A stretch of DNA of 64,000 bases, taken from positions 372,001 to 436,000 of the forward strand of contig NW_008806274.1 of assembly GCF_000400465.1 (NCBI RefSeq). Reading direction: 5' to 3'. The stretch is from Wallemia ichthyophaga EXF-994. Its lineage: Eukaryota; Basidiomycota; Wallemiomycetes; Wallemiales; Wallemiaceae. The first letter of the stretch is position 1, and every line of letters begins with the position of its first letter. This document shows positions 1-11,911 of the stretch, in pieces. The notes under the pieces are model-generated. The model searched no databases, had not been told where the DNA came from, and saw nothing but the letters and a program-made list of their open reading frames with translations. The position numbers and the translations under genes were made by a program.

Positions 1-431
1 ATTCATAGTAATGCTTAATCCACCAATTTCAAGCAATTGGGTGGGGTTCTTTTCATTGAAGGAGCCCCTCAATCGAATGTAATTTCTCAGGTTTATACCA
101 TGTTAACGTTGAGGCTATTTTGGCCATAAGGGTCTAGAGTAGTTTCAAGCCTTAACTTCCGCACGAAATCTCAATTAGTCCTAAATTCTTGGCCCAGCCT
201 CCGCCAAAGGCTGAGATAATCCAAACATACTGTGACAATGGTCGAGAAACGCTATACTTTCAAATCAGAGTCACAGGAATGCATAACACCAACCTAGAAA
301 GTATAGATGGTTTTGTTTCGCTTTGAAGATATTTGATTTTTACTACTACTACTGCCATAGAGTGAACTTTAAGCGATATAATAATAAAGTGAATCATTCA
401 ATGGAACTTTCCTATTTAGCAAAGAAATCTA
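1..431. other. intergenic, no gene seen
   Basis: No convincing coding frame, tRNA or repeat is visible here. The right part is the 3' flank of the mS23 gene, which is read leftwards. Any gene lying to the left would have to end before or at the window edge. Confidence 0.5.
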
Positions 432-1321
432 TTAAGCCTTTTGTACAAGATGGTCCTCAACAGGTGAATTCTGAGCGTCTCTGTAGGCTCGACCTTGTTC
501 ATAGCCCACACGCTGTGCAGCTTGATGAGGCATACTTATGTTTGGAATCAGTTTCGAAGCATCTTTACCAGATAGCTTGATAAGACCTTGTGATGGTTCT
601 TGGCTAGCACCATTTGGAGCAGATGATGAGATGTTCAGGCGTTGGTTTAAGAAAGTTTCTTCTAACTCGTAACCTCTTTCGAGCTCTGTTGGTGCGAACA
701 ATGCGCCGTACGCGCTGGCTTCGTCGATTGCAGCTTGCGTTTGAGCCTCAAGCTCAGCTCTAAGGGCTGAGAATTGATTTGTTGCGTGGATATAAGCCAA
801 AGAGAGTGACATATTCTGAGAGTTATGAAGGTTCATACAGAACTTGATCGCACTAAGGGGGTGTTAGAGGGAACAAGTGTATATAAGAAGACGTACTCTT
901 CGGGGTTTGGGTTGATAGTGAGTTGCTTAAGCGTAGTCCAACCATTAAGAGTATGGATGATATTTTCATACCTATCTTCACCAACTTGCCAACCTTCAGT
1001 CAGACTTTGCGGCCTCAACGTTTCGAAAGGAAAGTCCTCATAGAATTGCCGTCTAATCTTGTCAACCGGGTAGACGATATTCGCAGGTCTCTTGTCTTGT
1101 CGCCAATTAGGAAGCTTTTTCTTGGAAGTGTTTCTGGAGCCACTGACAAAAGGTTTGTCTTGTTTATGAATATCGTCCCTCTGTACCCTTGAGTGGATCG
1201 GTGGAAGCGAAGGAAGATTTCTGAGGACAGGGCCGAACCACGCAGGCTGTTGTTGTATATAATCGCCCTTTAGAAGCCTTGAAACGCTTGTGTGTACCTC
1301 AGTCTGTATCCTACGAGGCAT
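432..1321 (-). CDS. RSM25: mitochondrial small-subunit ribosomal protein mS23 (Rsm25 family)
   Basis: Structural protein of the mitochondrial small ribosomal subunit, predicted 281 aa. Two exons, 897-1321 and 432-852, are joined across a 44-nt intron (853-896) with GTACGT donor, CTAAC branch and TTAG acceptor; the join restores one frame through a D-A-I-K-F segment. Family signs are the MPRR start, a Q-P-A-W-F block near residue 25 and the C-terminal Y-G-A-L-F ... E-L-E-R-G-Y-E-L-E block, which matches the conserved YGAxFxxxxxxxGxELE end of fungal mS23. Length is close to yeast Rsm25 (about 264 aa). The start is the first ATG of the frame. It is divergent from the Kelch gene, with 86 bp between the two ATGs. 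The identification is by motif memory, not alignment. Confidence 0.82.
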
Positions 1322-1407
1322 TTATCCAATTTTTTAAGTCGTGAACGTTGACGCTGAAGATGATTTGGCTCTAACAACCATCTCAAATCGAAAACGCTGG
1401 ACGTGAA

Positions 1408-4400
1408 ATGAGCATCTTTGGGAAATTAAAGCAACAGCATCAGAATTCTAACTCAAATGAGAAAGTAAGAAACTCATCTCTTCCTCAATCTGCGCGACCA
1501 AAGCAATCCCAGCAAGCTCAGCAGCAGCAACTCGGTACTTTACAATCAAATCACGCTAGCCCACCTCCTAATGCCGGCATTGGAGGCAGAATTCCTGTGA
1601 GGCAAACCTCAAATCAATCTCAATCTCAACTACAACCTCCTTCTCAGCCTCAGTCGCGTATACCTTCACGATCCTACACGCCCAAATCTCACAACCCAGA
1701 TCGTTACCCATGGATTACCGTGCCTATGAAAACTCTCACTCAAGCTCCTTCCCTCATTTACCCTCCTCCATTTCCTCGCTACGGTCACTCCGCTAACACG
1801 GTTGCTAATCAGCGTGGTCATATATACGTTTTCGGTGGCTTAGTTGCAGACTCTGCCATGAACGACCTTTGGATGCTCGAAACTGAGGGCGCTCACTATC
1901 CAAATGCTAATCCAATCAGAGCTCATTGGGTGCATACCAACGGCGAGCTTCCTCCACCAAGAGTTGGTCACAGAAGTATCATGTGGAATAATTGGTTTGT
2001 TGTTTGGGGTGGTGACACTTTAAACGCTGATCCAATTGGTGCCGCAAGCCCGTCTCAAGATAACAACTTGTACGCTTTCGACACTAATAATCGCTTTTGG
2101 CTGCGTGTTTCTATCACTGGTGGCTCCCCTGTTGGTCGTTACGGACACTCTATGGGCGTCATTGGCGACAAGCTATATATTCATGGTGGTCAAGTCAATG
2201 GGGACTTTTTCTCTGACATTGCTACTTTTAATCTCAACCAGCGTGAGTCTCAATTAGTTTGATCTACAATAGGCTAACTAATCTAGTCTCTATGCCTGGT
2301 CCTTGCTTTTGGGAGTTCCTTGAGCCTGCCAATGACCCACCACCAAAGCGCACTGGTCATATCTCAGTCACATACCATGACAAAATCTATATGTGAGTTT
2401 AATACTATTAATCACGTACACACGTACATATCTAATTCTATTCAGCTTTGGTGGAACAGATGGTCAATATCACTACAATGATGTCTGGATGTTTGATAAC
2501 TCAAACAGCCAGTGGTCGGAGCTCAGCTGCATAGGATACCACCCAGTTCCCAGAGAAGGTCATTCAGCCACAATAGTCAAGGACGTCATGTACATCTTTG
2601 GTGGTAGAGGTACCGATGGAAAAGATCTCGGGGATTTAGCTGGTTTTAACATCCCCAAAAGAAGATGGTTTGCATTCCAATCTATGGGTCCATCTCCTAA
2701 TGGACGTTCTGGCCAAACAATGTCAACTTCAGGTGAATCTGTTTTTGTCTTTGGAGGCGAAGCTTTCAATGCACCTGAACCAGGCGCCACTAACGTTGGC
2801 GGCGATGATCCAAGTATTGTTCATGTTCTTAGACATCCACGCATCAATTACCCCAAATCGGATGACAATGCTAATGGTGTATCGCGTACACCAACTCCAA
2901 AACTTTCTGAATCTCCTCAAATCCAACAGCAACAGTTACCCCAACAAAATCAAAAATACACACATACCGCCAACAACAGTCTTCAATCCCAACAATCAAA
3001 GGATTCTCAATACGCTATAGTACCGTCACTTTACAATAACATTCCAAATAGCGACGGATTAGAAAAAGTGACATCACCTTTATCACCTACAGGCGTTACT
3101 AAAACATCTAATCAATCAATTCCAGCTATAGCAACCAGGAACATACCCCAAAGACCACGAAGAGCCGATGATAACAATTTCGGTGTAACGAACATGTCTC
3201 CTGTCGTTGAATCACCTCGTTCTTCAACCAGACCAGGTAACTTGAAAGAGATTCGTAATCAAGTTTCTCTAGAAAAGATGCGTCAATCGCCGCACATGAC
3301 ATCACTAAACCAAATTGGAAAGCAGGAAGGACAGACAAGATCATTAAGTCCTTCACATTCGTTGGAAAAACCACCACAAGATGCCTTCTACTATTCTGAT
3401 GAAGTACGCAATTCCGCAACTGAGAAACAACCTACTAAGATTGATCAACCTACATATGACGAGCTAAGAGAACTAAATGCGCTTAGAAAGCGCGATCAAT
3501 GGATGAGGGTTGCGTTGGAAGCTGCGGTTAGAAACGGTTACATCGTTCCACCTGGAGAGGATATCAATTTGGATAACCTTGGAGAGACAGAAGGTGACCA
3601 GCATGCTGCGGACAAGAAGAAGATTGTAGATGCTCTGATGCACATGAAGCAAGAGCTCTCCAAAGCACATGTGAGTTTCACTTGTTGAGCATTAATCAGC
3701 TCAAATTCTTTAGTCAACTATTAGCGCTCAAAGCTCGCAAATTAATTGTCGCCGAGAGGAGAGCGAACGAGCGCATATGACTATATTACATGAAGCCGCA
3801 TTCCTAAAGGCAAAGTTACATGCTCATGAAAGTGGTAATGTCGGTGAATTGGAACAGTTAGACAAAGATAAGATGAAGTCCACAGAAACCAAGTTGATGG
3901 AAATATTATCTAAACACGGCGATCTTGAACGAAAGTACAACGATCTCGAAAATCAACTCCAGTCATCTAAAGATGTAAATGAGCTGTACACGGATGATCT
4001 CAATAATGCGGTAAAGAGAGCAGATACCGCTGAAAGTTCTCATTTGACAATAATGGAAGAGATGCATGAGCTACAAAGAAAATTGCATGTTGCTGAAACA
4101 TCTCTTCGTGACCATCAAATGTCAAACTCTGCGTCTATTGCGAAGGCATGTCAAGTAGAAGAAGCACAAAAATCAAGGGATGAACATAGATCAACATTAT
4201 CTTTGCTAAGAGAGGCTTTGGATTCAACGGAGGCTCGCTCAAAAGAGATAGAGAAACGTTATGAAGATTTAGTTGTTGAACTTAATGTCAGAGACAAGGC
4301 AATGAGAGAATTGCAGCTTGAGTCCGACACACACACACGAAATCTTGATAACAAGAACAAAGAGCTTGAAGAAGCCAAAGCCAGTCTATTCAGTGTCAAA

Positions 4401-5545
4401 GAAGAGTCAGATAAGTACAAGGGTCTCGTAAACGAAGGATTGTCTCGTTTCCTTGGCTCTTCGAGTGAATCTAGAGATCTTGATACGGATGCTTCATCAG
4501 ACAAGAGACAATCGACCATGTTTATTCCACATGACAAGTACCTTGCTATGGAACAAGAGTCTGGTGTTTTGAGAAGCTTATTGGAAGCTGCAGGAGCCAA
4601 GGTTGATGAAACACACGGTGAACTGGCATTACAGAATAAAAAATGCTTAGAATTGCAAGGTCAATTGAGAGAAGTGTCATCTCAGGTATCAGCACTCCAC
4701 GTACAGCTTAACGCTAAGCTACATGACCACAATGAAACGTACAACTCAAGCAAGATTCTGCGGGAGGAGTTGGAATCAAAGGAGCGACTCCTTTCCGAGA
4801 CACAAATTGAATTGAGTGTACTAAAGTCATACGTGGAAGAAGACGATGGCAAGAAGGATGAGGAAGTGAATGAAAAAAACGAAAGGCAACTCGCTCTGAA
4901 TCAGGAACTTGAAAAGAAGCATCAGAAGCTCCTGGAAGAGAAAAATAAACTAGAGAGCAAGATTGAAGAGATGACAGCTCTAGTGAATGATCTTAAACTT
5001 GTAAAGGAAAGAAGTGTCTCTGAAGATGACCATTCGGAAGCTAAAGCAAGAATCGAAACTCTGGAGAAGGATTACAGACAAGCTGTTGACTATGTTAAAG
5101 TATGTTAACGTGTTAAAGCTAACAGTATCTAACAATACGACAGGGGACCGAGAAATTTGTCTACCGACTCAAGCAAGAACTCATCAAAGCAAGAGAGAGC
5201 AACCAACAATTAGAAAGAGAAATAAAGAGAGGCTCTACTGACTCATTAAGGAGAGATTATTCGACATTGAAAGATGATCTCGAAAGACAAAGAAGAGAAG
5301 CAAATGATAAAGTAAAGGATTTGGAAGCTGTTATCAAGGATAGAGAGGGCATGATTGAAGCGCATCAGAGGGAGATAAAGAGAGTGTCAATGGCATCAAA
5401 GAATCAAAATGCTTCAAAGCTTCTAAAAGAGAACAAAGAGCTGATTGAGAAGAACGAAAGTCTAAGCCAGCGTGTACAAACGCTACTAGATACGATCCCA
5501 GATAATTATGAAGATGAAGACTTATTAAAGTCTTATAACAACTAA
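1408..5545 (+). CDS. Kelch-repeat cell-polarity protein with long coiled coil (Tea1/Kel1 type)
   Basis: Predicted 1,317-aa cell-end/polarity landmark protein. Five exons: 1408-2242, 2287-2392, 2446-3670, 3714-5099, 5144-5545; introns are 43-53 nt with GTGAGT or GTATGT donors. The first 110 residues are rich in Gln, Ser and Pro. About six Kelch blades follow (roughly residues 115-430), seen as repeated R-x-G-H-S plus V-F-G-G motifs. A low-complexity linker runs to about residue 690, then about 600 residues of heptad-rich coiled coil reach the C terminus. This order (Kelch propeller then coiled coil) is that of S. pombe Tea1 and yeast Kel1/Kel2, which position polarity factors at cell tips by microtubule delivery or formin control. 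Orthology among Tea1, Tea3 and Kel proteins cannot be settled here. An Rho1 exchange factor and an SH3 scaffold at the other end of the window may act in the same process. Confidence 0.85.
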
Positions 5546-5601
5546 GTGTATATTTCCAATTTCATATAAATTGTAATATTTTGACTTCTTTAACTTTGAC
5601 A

Positions 5602-6887
5602 ATGGCTACGACGTCGGAATTTACGAGCAAATCGTTCTCAGTCGCGAACAAAAACCTTAAGCTGAATAGCAAGGATGATATAGATCCAATCCTTAAAGAT
5701 CTCAATAAGCAGCTCGATGTCGAGGACGTGCATTTCAGCGGAAACACTATTGGTGTCGAAGCGGCACTTGCTCTATCTGAAACGTTGAAAAAGTTAAAAT
5801 CATTGAGGGTGTGTAGTCTAGCTATAGCTCCAGGATAAGCTCACAGTGAAGTGAATAGATTGCTGACTTGAGTGATATCTTCACCGGTAGACTGATCACA
5901 GAAATACCTCAAGCTTTGAAAAGCATTTGTGACAGCCTTTTAGATTGTCCAGCTCTTGAAGAAGTCAACTTGTCTGATAACGCTTTTGGTGGTAGATCTG
6001 CAGAACCAATGGTAAATTTACTTTCAAGTCACCCCAGCTTGCAAGTATTGAAGCTTAATAACAACGGTTTGGGTATTGAAGGTGGTAAAATCGTTTCTGG
6101 TGCTCTCAAAACCCTCGCCTCTCACCCGCAAGGGTCTAAATTGAGAGTTGTGATTTGTGGTAGAAACAGATTAGAGAATGGCAGCTCTGATAGCTGGGCA
6201 GAGGCGTACTCGCTCCACCAGAATACGTTACAAGTTGTGAAGATGCCTCAGAATGGTATCAGACCTGAAGGTATCACCGCCATTCTTACTGGCTTAACAA
6301 GCTGTGCTGGATTAAAAGAGTTAGACTTACAAGACAACACAATGACCAAAAACGGTTCTATTGCATTCTCAAACGCTATCAAGAGCTGGAGTGGGTTGGA
6401 AGTGATTAACATCAGCGACTGTCTTACTGGTGGACGTGGTGGTATCGAGATTGCAAGGACATTGGCCGCAGGTGTATTGAAGGAATTGAAAACACTCAGA
6501 CTTCAATTTAACGAATGGGATGAACGCGCTCTCACACCGCTTTCAAAGTATGTCAGCGACTATGGTCACAAGCTCACTACCCTTGAAATCAACGGAAACA
6601 GAGCTGATCCTGATGAAGATGTTATTGAAAGCATTAGAGAAGCCCTCTCGAAGCACGATCACGGCGATGCCCTCGATGAATTAGATGAGATGGAGGAGTA
6701 CGAGGAAGATGATCTTGAAGAGGAAAGCGAAGGCGAGGATTCTGACGTTGAAGAAGCGGATGACGCTGTGGATGGAAAGGTAAAAGATGATAAGAAAGCA
6801 GCAGACAATACCACCGCTACATCAACACAAAAGGAAAATGATCTCGATGATCTCACTGATCAACTTGCAGGAACTAAGATAAAGTGA
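5602..6887 (+). CDS. RNA1: Ran GTPase-activating protein RNA1 (RanGAP)
   Basis: Predicted 411 aa. Exons 5602-5808 and 5859-6887; the 50-nt intron is phase 0 and its removal creates the family block S-L-R-I-A-D-L-S-D-I-F-T-G-R. RanGAP stimulates GTP hydrolysis by Ran on the cytoplasmic side, sustaining nuclear transport. Visible features: leucine-rich repeats (repeated L-x-x-L-x-L-x-x-N) to about residue 325, the conserved arginine in the F-T-G-R block, and a strongly acidic Glu/Asp tail from about residue 340, as in yeast Rna1 and S. pombe rna1p (386 aa). The start is the first ATG (A-T-T-S-E-F). It begins 56 bp after the Kelch gene stop, in tandem. Confidence 0.95.
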
Positions 6888-7025
6888 TCTGTTAATTGCA
6901 TATTTTATATATCCAGAATCTATTTTAGTACAAAGGCGTGAAATGCGTGTCTAGATGGAAAGTGTTTATTAAATCAGGAACAGTAAAGTGAAGATTAAAA
7001 ATTCATCTATATAATTGAGTTCATT

Positions 7026-8972
7026 TTAGTGAGCAATCATACCGGCATCGGCTTTTTGTCCACCTTTAGTGAAAATTGATGTTAAAACCAAACTGAGGAA
7101 TGCAAAACCTGAGCATAAGAACAGTGCAGCTTGGTATCCTTTCATGGTACCTTCTGTTGTGTATCTGATGTCTTTAGGTTGAAGATCTTTGACCTTTTGA
7201 TTTGTAATCGACGTCAACGACAACCCGACACTTGAGCCAATTTGAAATGCTGTGTTGATGAGGCCGCCGGCCAGCGACTTTGCTTGTGGAGGTACACTGG
7301 CAACTAAGGAAATTGTACCAATATTGTGGGCGTAGCTTGTACCTATCAAATGCGTTAAAAGCGATTCTTCCAATCCACAACACTTACCGATAATGCCAAC
7401 AATTGCAGTAGGTAAGACATATGCCCAAAAGCTACCTCCGACTGGGGTGAAGGCTGCCGGATATGGTGCTGCGACCAAGCACATGTATCCCAGAATTAGA
7501 ACAGGCTTGATAGGGAACCTCTCTACGATCGGACCAACAGTCAGACTGAAAATAATACCCACTGCTCCCATAGGTACAAAAGAAATACCTGTGATAAGGG
7601 GGCTGAGACCGACAACCTCCTGTGCAACGAGCGTTTGATAGTAAATCTGAGACGCCCATGCGCAATAGAGGAAGAAACCAGCAGCAAAGATACCGGCAAA
7701 TGAAGGCTGTTTCCATAAGTATGGCGGGAGTATGGGTGATGATACCTTCTTCTCAACAAAGTGAAAAGCGCCAAGCAATACGAATGCTAGTATCAGCGGG
7801 ACGATGATCATTGGAGTTTTCCAGCCGCTGGATTCTGACTGAGTTAAGGCAAAGACGAGTAAAACCATGGCGGATGTACCGGTGAATGATCCTATAATGT
7901 CCAACTTTGGACGTTGATCCTTGTGTATAACGTCTTTGGGGAAGAAAAAGAAACCACCAATAGCTATGGACACGAGAACTGGTGTGAGAATGTAGAAAAG
8001 ATACCGCCAGCCGATAGTACCACTCAGTAAACCAGATAAAACCAGTCCAACGACGAAACCAACAGCACCAGAAGCACCAAAGAGTGCCATTGCTTTTGAT
8101 CTTTGCTTACCGACAAAGTAATTGGTAAGAACGCCAATAGCGGAAGGAACGCTGCTTGCTGCACCAATACCTTGCAATGCTCTGAAAATTATAGCTTGAA
8201 TGCCTGTTTTGGAAACACCGACAGCGACAGTGAAGATAGACATCCAAAGCATACCGGCAACAAAGACCTTGCGACGACCGTATCTGTCTGCACACATACC
8301 AGCAAGTAGTAAGAAACCACCGAAGGTTAATGTGTAAGCAGCAACCAGCCAAGTCATCTTTGACTCTTCTATGCCTAGATCGGAAGCCATCATAGGCAAA
8401 GCTAGGTTAACGCTAGTAACCCATTGGTTGTCAAAAAATTGTGCTGCGCAACAAGTCATTATTATGGCTACGCCTCGAGGTGAAGTGAGTGAGTTTTCTG
8501 GTTTTGAATGATCTGATTCTTCATCAAGAGAGGAGAATGTAGGCTTTCTTGAAAGAGATTGAGGTGTGTCAGCGCCCTCTTTGTAAGATTTAGAGTCTGT
8601 CTCGACTACAGTGTCCTTATCGGAAGAATCTCTCTCGGTGTCTGAGCTATCAGCTTCCTCTTTTATAGCCGGTTCGTGATGTGTGTTCATAGGGAAAATT
8701 GTAAGATTATCGATAGATTTTTCCTCTAAAGCAGCATTGGTTGTGTGGCTCCATCTCCTACTGCCGGTGGCTGTGGCGGAGGGAGTTACGGAGAAGGGCA
8801 GATTGCCTGTGCGGACACTTGATCGACGCCGGACTTTACTAGGGAGGTCTAGATTGTGCGGATGCGAATGTAAAATGTCATTGTCGTTGAACTCATCTTC
8901 CTCTTCAAACACGGCGGACGAATGTGGATCTGAATCATGTAAATTTTGCTGTTTGTGAATTGAATCTGACAT
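7026..8972 (-). CDS. 14-TM major facilitator drug/borate exporter, Atr1-like (DHA2)
   Basis: Predicted 633-aa plasma-membrane proton antiporter. Exons 7388-8972 and 7026-7342; the 45-nt intron (7343-7387) has a GTAAGT donor and TAG acceptor. It is a multiple of three without a stop, so its retention would add 15 residues. About 165 hydrophilic, Ser/Asp/Glu-rich residues precede the membrane part, which starts at the P-R-G-V-A-I-I-M block. The MFS loop signature D-R-Y-G-R-R lies after TM2, and the antiporter-type motif G-x-x-x-x-x-x-x-G-x-x-x-x-G appears as A-S-G-A-V-G-F-V-V-G. The family includes yeast Atr1 (aminotriazole and boron resistance). Substrate is unknown. The long acidic head may be regulatory. 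It is divergent from YOS9 with about 150 bp between. Confidence 0.85.
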   Translation of the reverse strand: MSDSIHKQQNLHDSDPHSSAVFEEEDEFNDNDILHSHPHNLDLPSKVRRRSSVRTGNLPFSVTPSATATGSRRWSHTTNAALEEKSIDNLTIFPMNTHHEPAIKEEADSSDTERDSSDKDTVVETDSKSYKEGADTPQSLSRKPTFSSLDEESDHSKPENSLTSPRGVAIIMTCCAAQFFDNQWVTSVNLALPMMASDLGIEESKMTWLVAAYTLTFGGFLLLAGMCADRYGRRKVFVAGMLWMSIFTVAVGVSKTGIQAIIFRALQGIGAASSVPSAIGVLTNYFVGKQRSKAMALFGASGAVGFVVGLVLSGLLSGTIGWRYLFYILTPVLVSIAIGGFFFFPKDVIHKDQRPKLDIIGSFTGTSAMVLLVFALTQSESSGWKTPMIIVPLILAFVLLGAFHFVEKKVSSPILPPYLWKQPSFAGIFAAGFFLYCAWASQIYYQTLVAQEVVGLSPLITGISFVPMGAVGIIFSLTVGPIVERFPIKPVLILGYMCLVAAPYPAAFTPVGGSFWAYVLPTAIVGIIGKCCGLEESLLTHLIGTSYAHNIGTISLVASVPPQAKSLAGGLINTAFQIGSSVGLSLTSITNQKVKDLQPKDIRYTTEGTMKGYQAALFLCSGFAFLSLVLTSIFTKGGQKADAGMIAH

Positions 8973-9123
8973 ATTACAGTGTATAGTTTGAGTTATAGAT
9001 TGTTATTAATTTATGCGTCTTAAAACACAAAATTGAAAAATTTGAGAGTCTCGGTGAAATAGCGGCACAAACGTCATCGTAGATAAAGAATTTTGAGTTA
9101 TTTCAATTGCTTTGATAATCGGG

Positions 9124-10372
9124 ATGCTAATGGGAAGAAACTTTATAGCAATTATACTCTCACACTTGCACCGTCATCAACTTGGAGCATTCCGATTTAT
9201 GTGGCCAGCAATTTTAATAACATTCGTAATATCTATATCACTTAATCTGACAGCATCTACTTCACCTTATTCTTTTATTTCTCATCTTCCTTCCTACAGC
9301 GTTCAATTCGCAAGGAGAACGTTTGTCACCCCAGACGAGGCCAATCAGATATTAAAAGCTGGTGAAATAAACTTAGATACCTACGCATTAGACGTTAGTC
9401 AGCCATTAAAGATAGCTGATGTCGCTTTGAGAGAGCCGGTAATACCAGTGGGTAGACTGGTGTGGTGACTTCATTTGGCTAAATGCAACTCAGCTCAACC
9501 CCTTCGAACATTCAACCCCTCATCGCTTTCAATTATACCCTGACTACAGCTTCATTTGCGTCGTTCCTTCTGATAAAGAATCGGAGCCGGCTGCCACACC
9601 TGAAAGTCATACAGTTAGCGTGCAAGACGTTTGTAGGATTTTAGATACCATTAGGGAGGAGTGTACATTGTTCACTTCAGGAAAATGGTACGTTGTTGTT
9701 GTTTTACGCTTACTATATCTAATAATTCCTCTCAGGTGGACATATAGAGTCTGCTTCAATGGCGCTATAAAGCAATTCCACGCCAATCGTACGCCATTGT
9801 TTTCAGATGATCGTAAAGAATTGAGTTGGAAGGTGGAATTCGATGACAAGGTGCCTTCTTACATCCTTGGACGTTCTCCGGTTCAAGCGTCCACAAATGC
9901 AGACGTGACTAAAGATATAACCAAGGTAGACAAGACACCTGCAAATCCAACATTGAAGATATTAGGTGATGGTTTTCAGAAGTATGCGGTTGAGGAATGG
10001 GGCAATGGTACATTTTGCGATAAGACTGGTGAGCCGAGAAGTACAGCAGTTGAGTACTATTGCGCTCCAGGTGTTTTAAATCCAAGGATAATCTCAATAC
10101 ATGAAGTAACAACGTGTAACTATGTCGTTCAAGTGGAATCAGGTCAATTATGTGAATTAATTTCATTCAATCATATGAATCTTAAAGGGAAAGTCAAGGA
10201 GATTGAATGTATACCAATTCTAGAGCATGGTAGCATATGGCCTGATTTACTTGTCGAAGATGAGGAGTTTATTGTAGGTGATCAAGTAGAGGTACCTGAT
10301 CATAGCAAAAGCTTAGACACACGAAGTAAAGAGGATCTCATTGAATTAATTGCACATTCACAAATCATATAA
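9124..10372 (+). CDS. YOS9: ER lectin of ERAD, OS-9/Yos9 homologue
   Basis: Predicted 384 aa. Proposed exons 9124-9447, 9494-9687, 9736-10372. The second intron (GTACGT, CTCAG) is firm because it rebuilds the K-W-W-T-Y motif; the donor of the first is uncertain (9439 or 9448, both in frame). OS-9/Yos9 recognises trimmed N-glycans on misfolded luminal proteins and passes them to the Hrd1 ligase. MRH-domain residues visible in order: W-W, Q (K-Q-F-H), G-x-x-C-D-x-T-G-x-P-R, then H-E-x-x-T-C-x-Y, that is the WW/Q/R/E/Y set that binds mannose. Signal peptide: the hydrophobic run after the Met at 9199 suits it well; ATGs at 9124 and 9130 would add 25 or 23 residues, so the true start is open. No C-terminal HDEL is present. 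It converges with IDP. Confidence 0.88.
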
Positions 10373-10444
10373 AAATAGCAGGATATTATTGTTGTAATAT
10401 CTATATAAAAACGTACAAAAAAAAAAACAGAGTATCAAGAAGGA

Positions 10445-11847
10445 TTAGTTTGAAATAGCGCTTTCCAGTTTCGATTTGATGTGTTCGAGGAAAGTATCAG
10501 TATTTACGTAGTGTTCATCACGAAGATTATTTGCGCCACCTTGGATAGACACGGCTAAATCTTTAGTGACGACACCATCTTTATCGATAGTCTCAACGCA
10601 GATTTGTTCCAATTTCTCAGCAAAGTTTTTCAGTTGAGAGTTGTTATCCAATTTTGCTCTATGAGACAAGCCTCTAGTCCAAGCGAATATGGAAGCTACA
10701 GGGTTAGTTGAGGTAGATTTACCTTGTTGATATTGTCTCCAGTGACGAGTGACAGTGCCATGAGCAGCTTCAGCTTCTAGAGTTTTGCCATCACTGGTAA
10801 TTAACTCTGAGGTCATCATACCTAAGCTACCGAAACCTTGTGCGAGGATATCAGACTGAACGTCACCATCGTAGTTCTTGCATGCCCAAACGAAACCACC
10901 AGAGGATTTGATAGCTTGTGCAACCATGTCATCGATTAATCTGTGTTCATAAGTGATGCCAGCTTGTTCGAATGGTTTCTTGTAATGAGTGTTGAAGACA
11001 TCAGCAAAAATTTCCAAAAATCTACCATCGTATTTTTTGAGAATGGTGTTTTTGGTAGACATATATAAAGGCATTTTCTTAGCTAAAGCTGTTTGGAATG
11101 AAGAGTGAGCGAAACCGGTAATAGAGTCATCTGTGTTGTACATGGCCATAGCAACACCACTACCTTTAAAGTCATAGACGTGAAGCTGTTGAGGTTGACC
11201 ACCTTGAGGAGTGTAAACCAACTCTAATTTACCCGGCTTGTCGGCGATTAAATCAGTTGAGCGGTATTGATCACCGAAGGCATGTCTACCGATTACGATG
11301 GGTTTGGTCCAACCGGGGATAGGCTTTGGAACAGATTTGAGGATGATAGGTTCTCTAAAAACGGTACCACCGATAATATTTCTAATAGTGCCATTAGGAG
11401 ATCTCCACATATGCTTTAAATTGAACTCTTCAACTCTAGCTTCGTCTGGGGTGATAGTTGCGCACTTGATACCAACGTTGTATTGCTTGATAGCTTCAGC
11501 AGAATCGACAGTAACTTGATCGTTTGTAGCGTCTCTGTTGAGTATACCAAGATCGTAGTATTTGATGTTTAAATCCATGTAAGGTAAGATGAGTTCATTA
11601 CGGATTTTAGACCAAATAACTCTAGTCATCTCATCGCCATCAAGTTCAACAATGGGATTGTGTACTTGAATCTTACTTGAGATAGCTGTGGTTGAAACTG
11701 TTAACGGCGGAATAGTGAGCCGACGATGATAAGGGATAGAGAAGACTAACAGTGGGTTGCAGGGATAGACATCTTGATAAAATTATTAAGTATGGTGTTA
11801 CGAGAAATGTAACTGCGTGATTGAATCAGATTTCCGATTCTTAACAT
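10445..11847 (-). CDS. IDP1: NADP-dependent isocitrate dehydrogenase with mitochondrial leader
   Basis: Oxidatively decarboxylates isocitrate to 2-oxoglutarate and makes NADPH; predicted 449 aa. Exons 11751-11847 and 10445-11697, with a 53-nt intron (11698-11750; GTTAGT donor, AACAG acceptor). The join gives the conserved K-I-Q-V[14 protein letters not shown] start of the enzyme. Other blocks: [17 protein letters not shown]-x-G-G-T-V-F-R-E-P (substrate binding) and A-A-H-G-T-V-T-R-H near the cofactor site. The first ATG (11847) opens a 25-residue Arg/Ser/Asn-rich leader without acidic residues, typical for mitochondria; a second in-frame ATG at 11772 would give a shorter form that keeps part of the leader-like segment. 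No SKL-like end, so no peroxisomal signal. It shares a 64-bp divergent promoter with MED20. Confidence 0.95.
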
Positions 11848-11911
11848 GCCTGTGATCGTTGGTCGGAGAGAGTCATTCAACTCGGAAATATAAAGCCGAT
11901 AAAGAAATAGA
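11848..11911. promoter_or_regulatory. 64-bp bidirectional promoter between IDP1 and MED20
   Basis: Only 64 bp separate the proposed first ATGs of two divergent genes, so 5' UTRs and core promoters must share this DNA or overlap coding sequence. The segment includes an AT-rich stretch (ATATAAAG at about 11888-11895) that could serve as a TATA-like element for MED20. Inferred from gene positions only. Confidence 0.5.
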
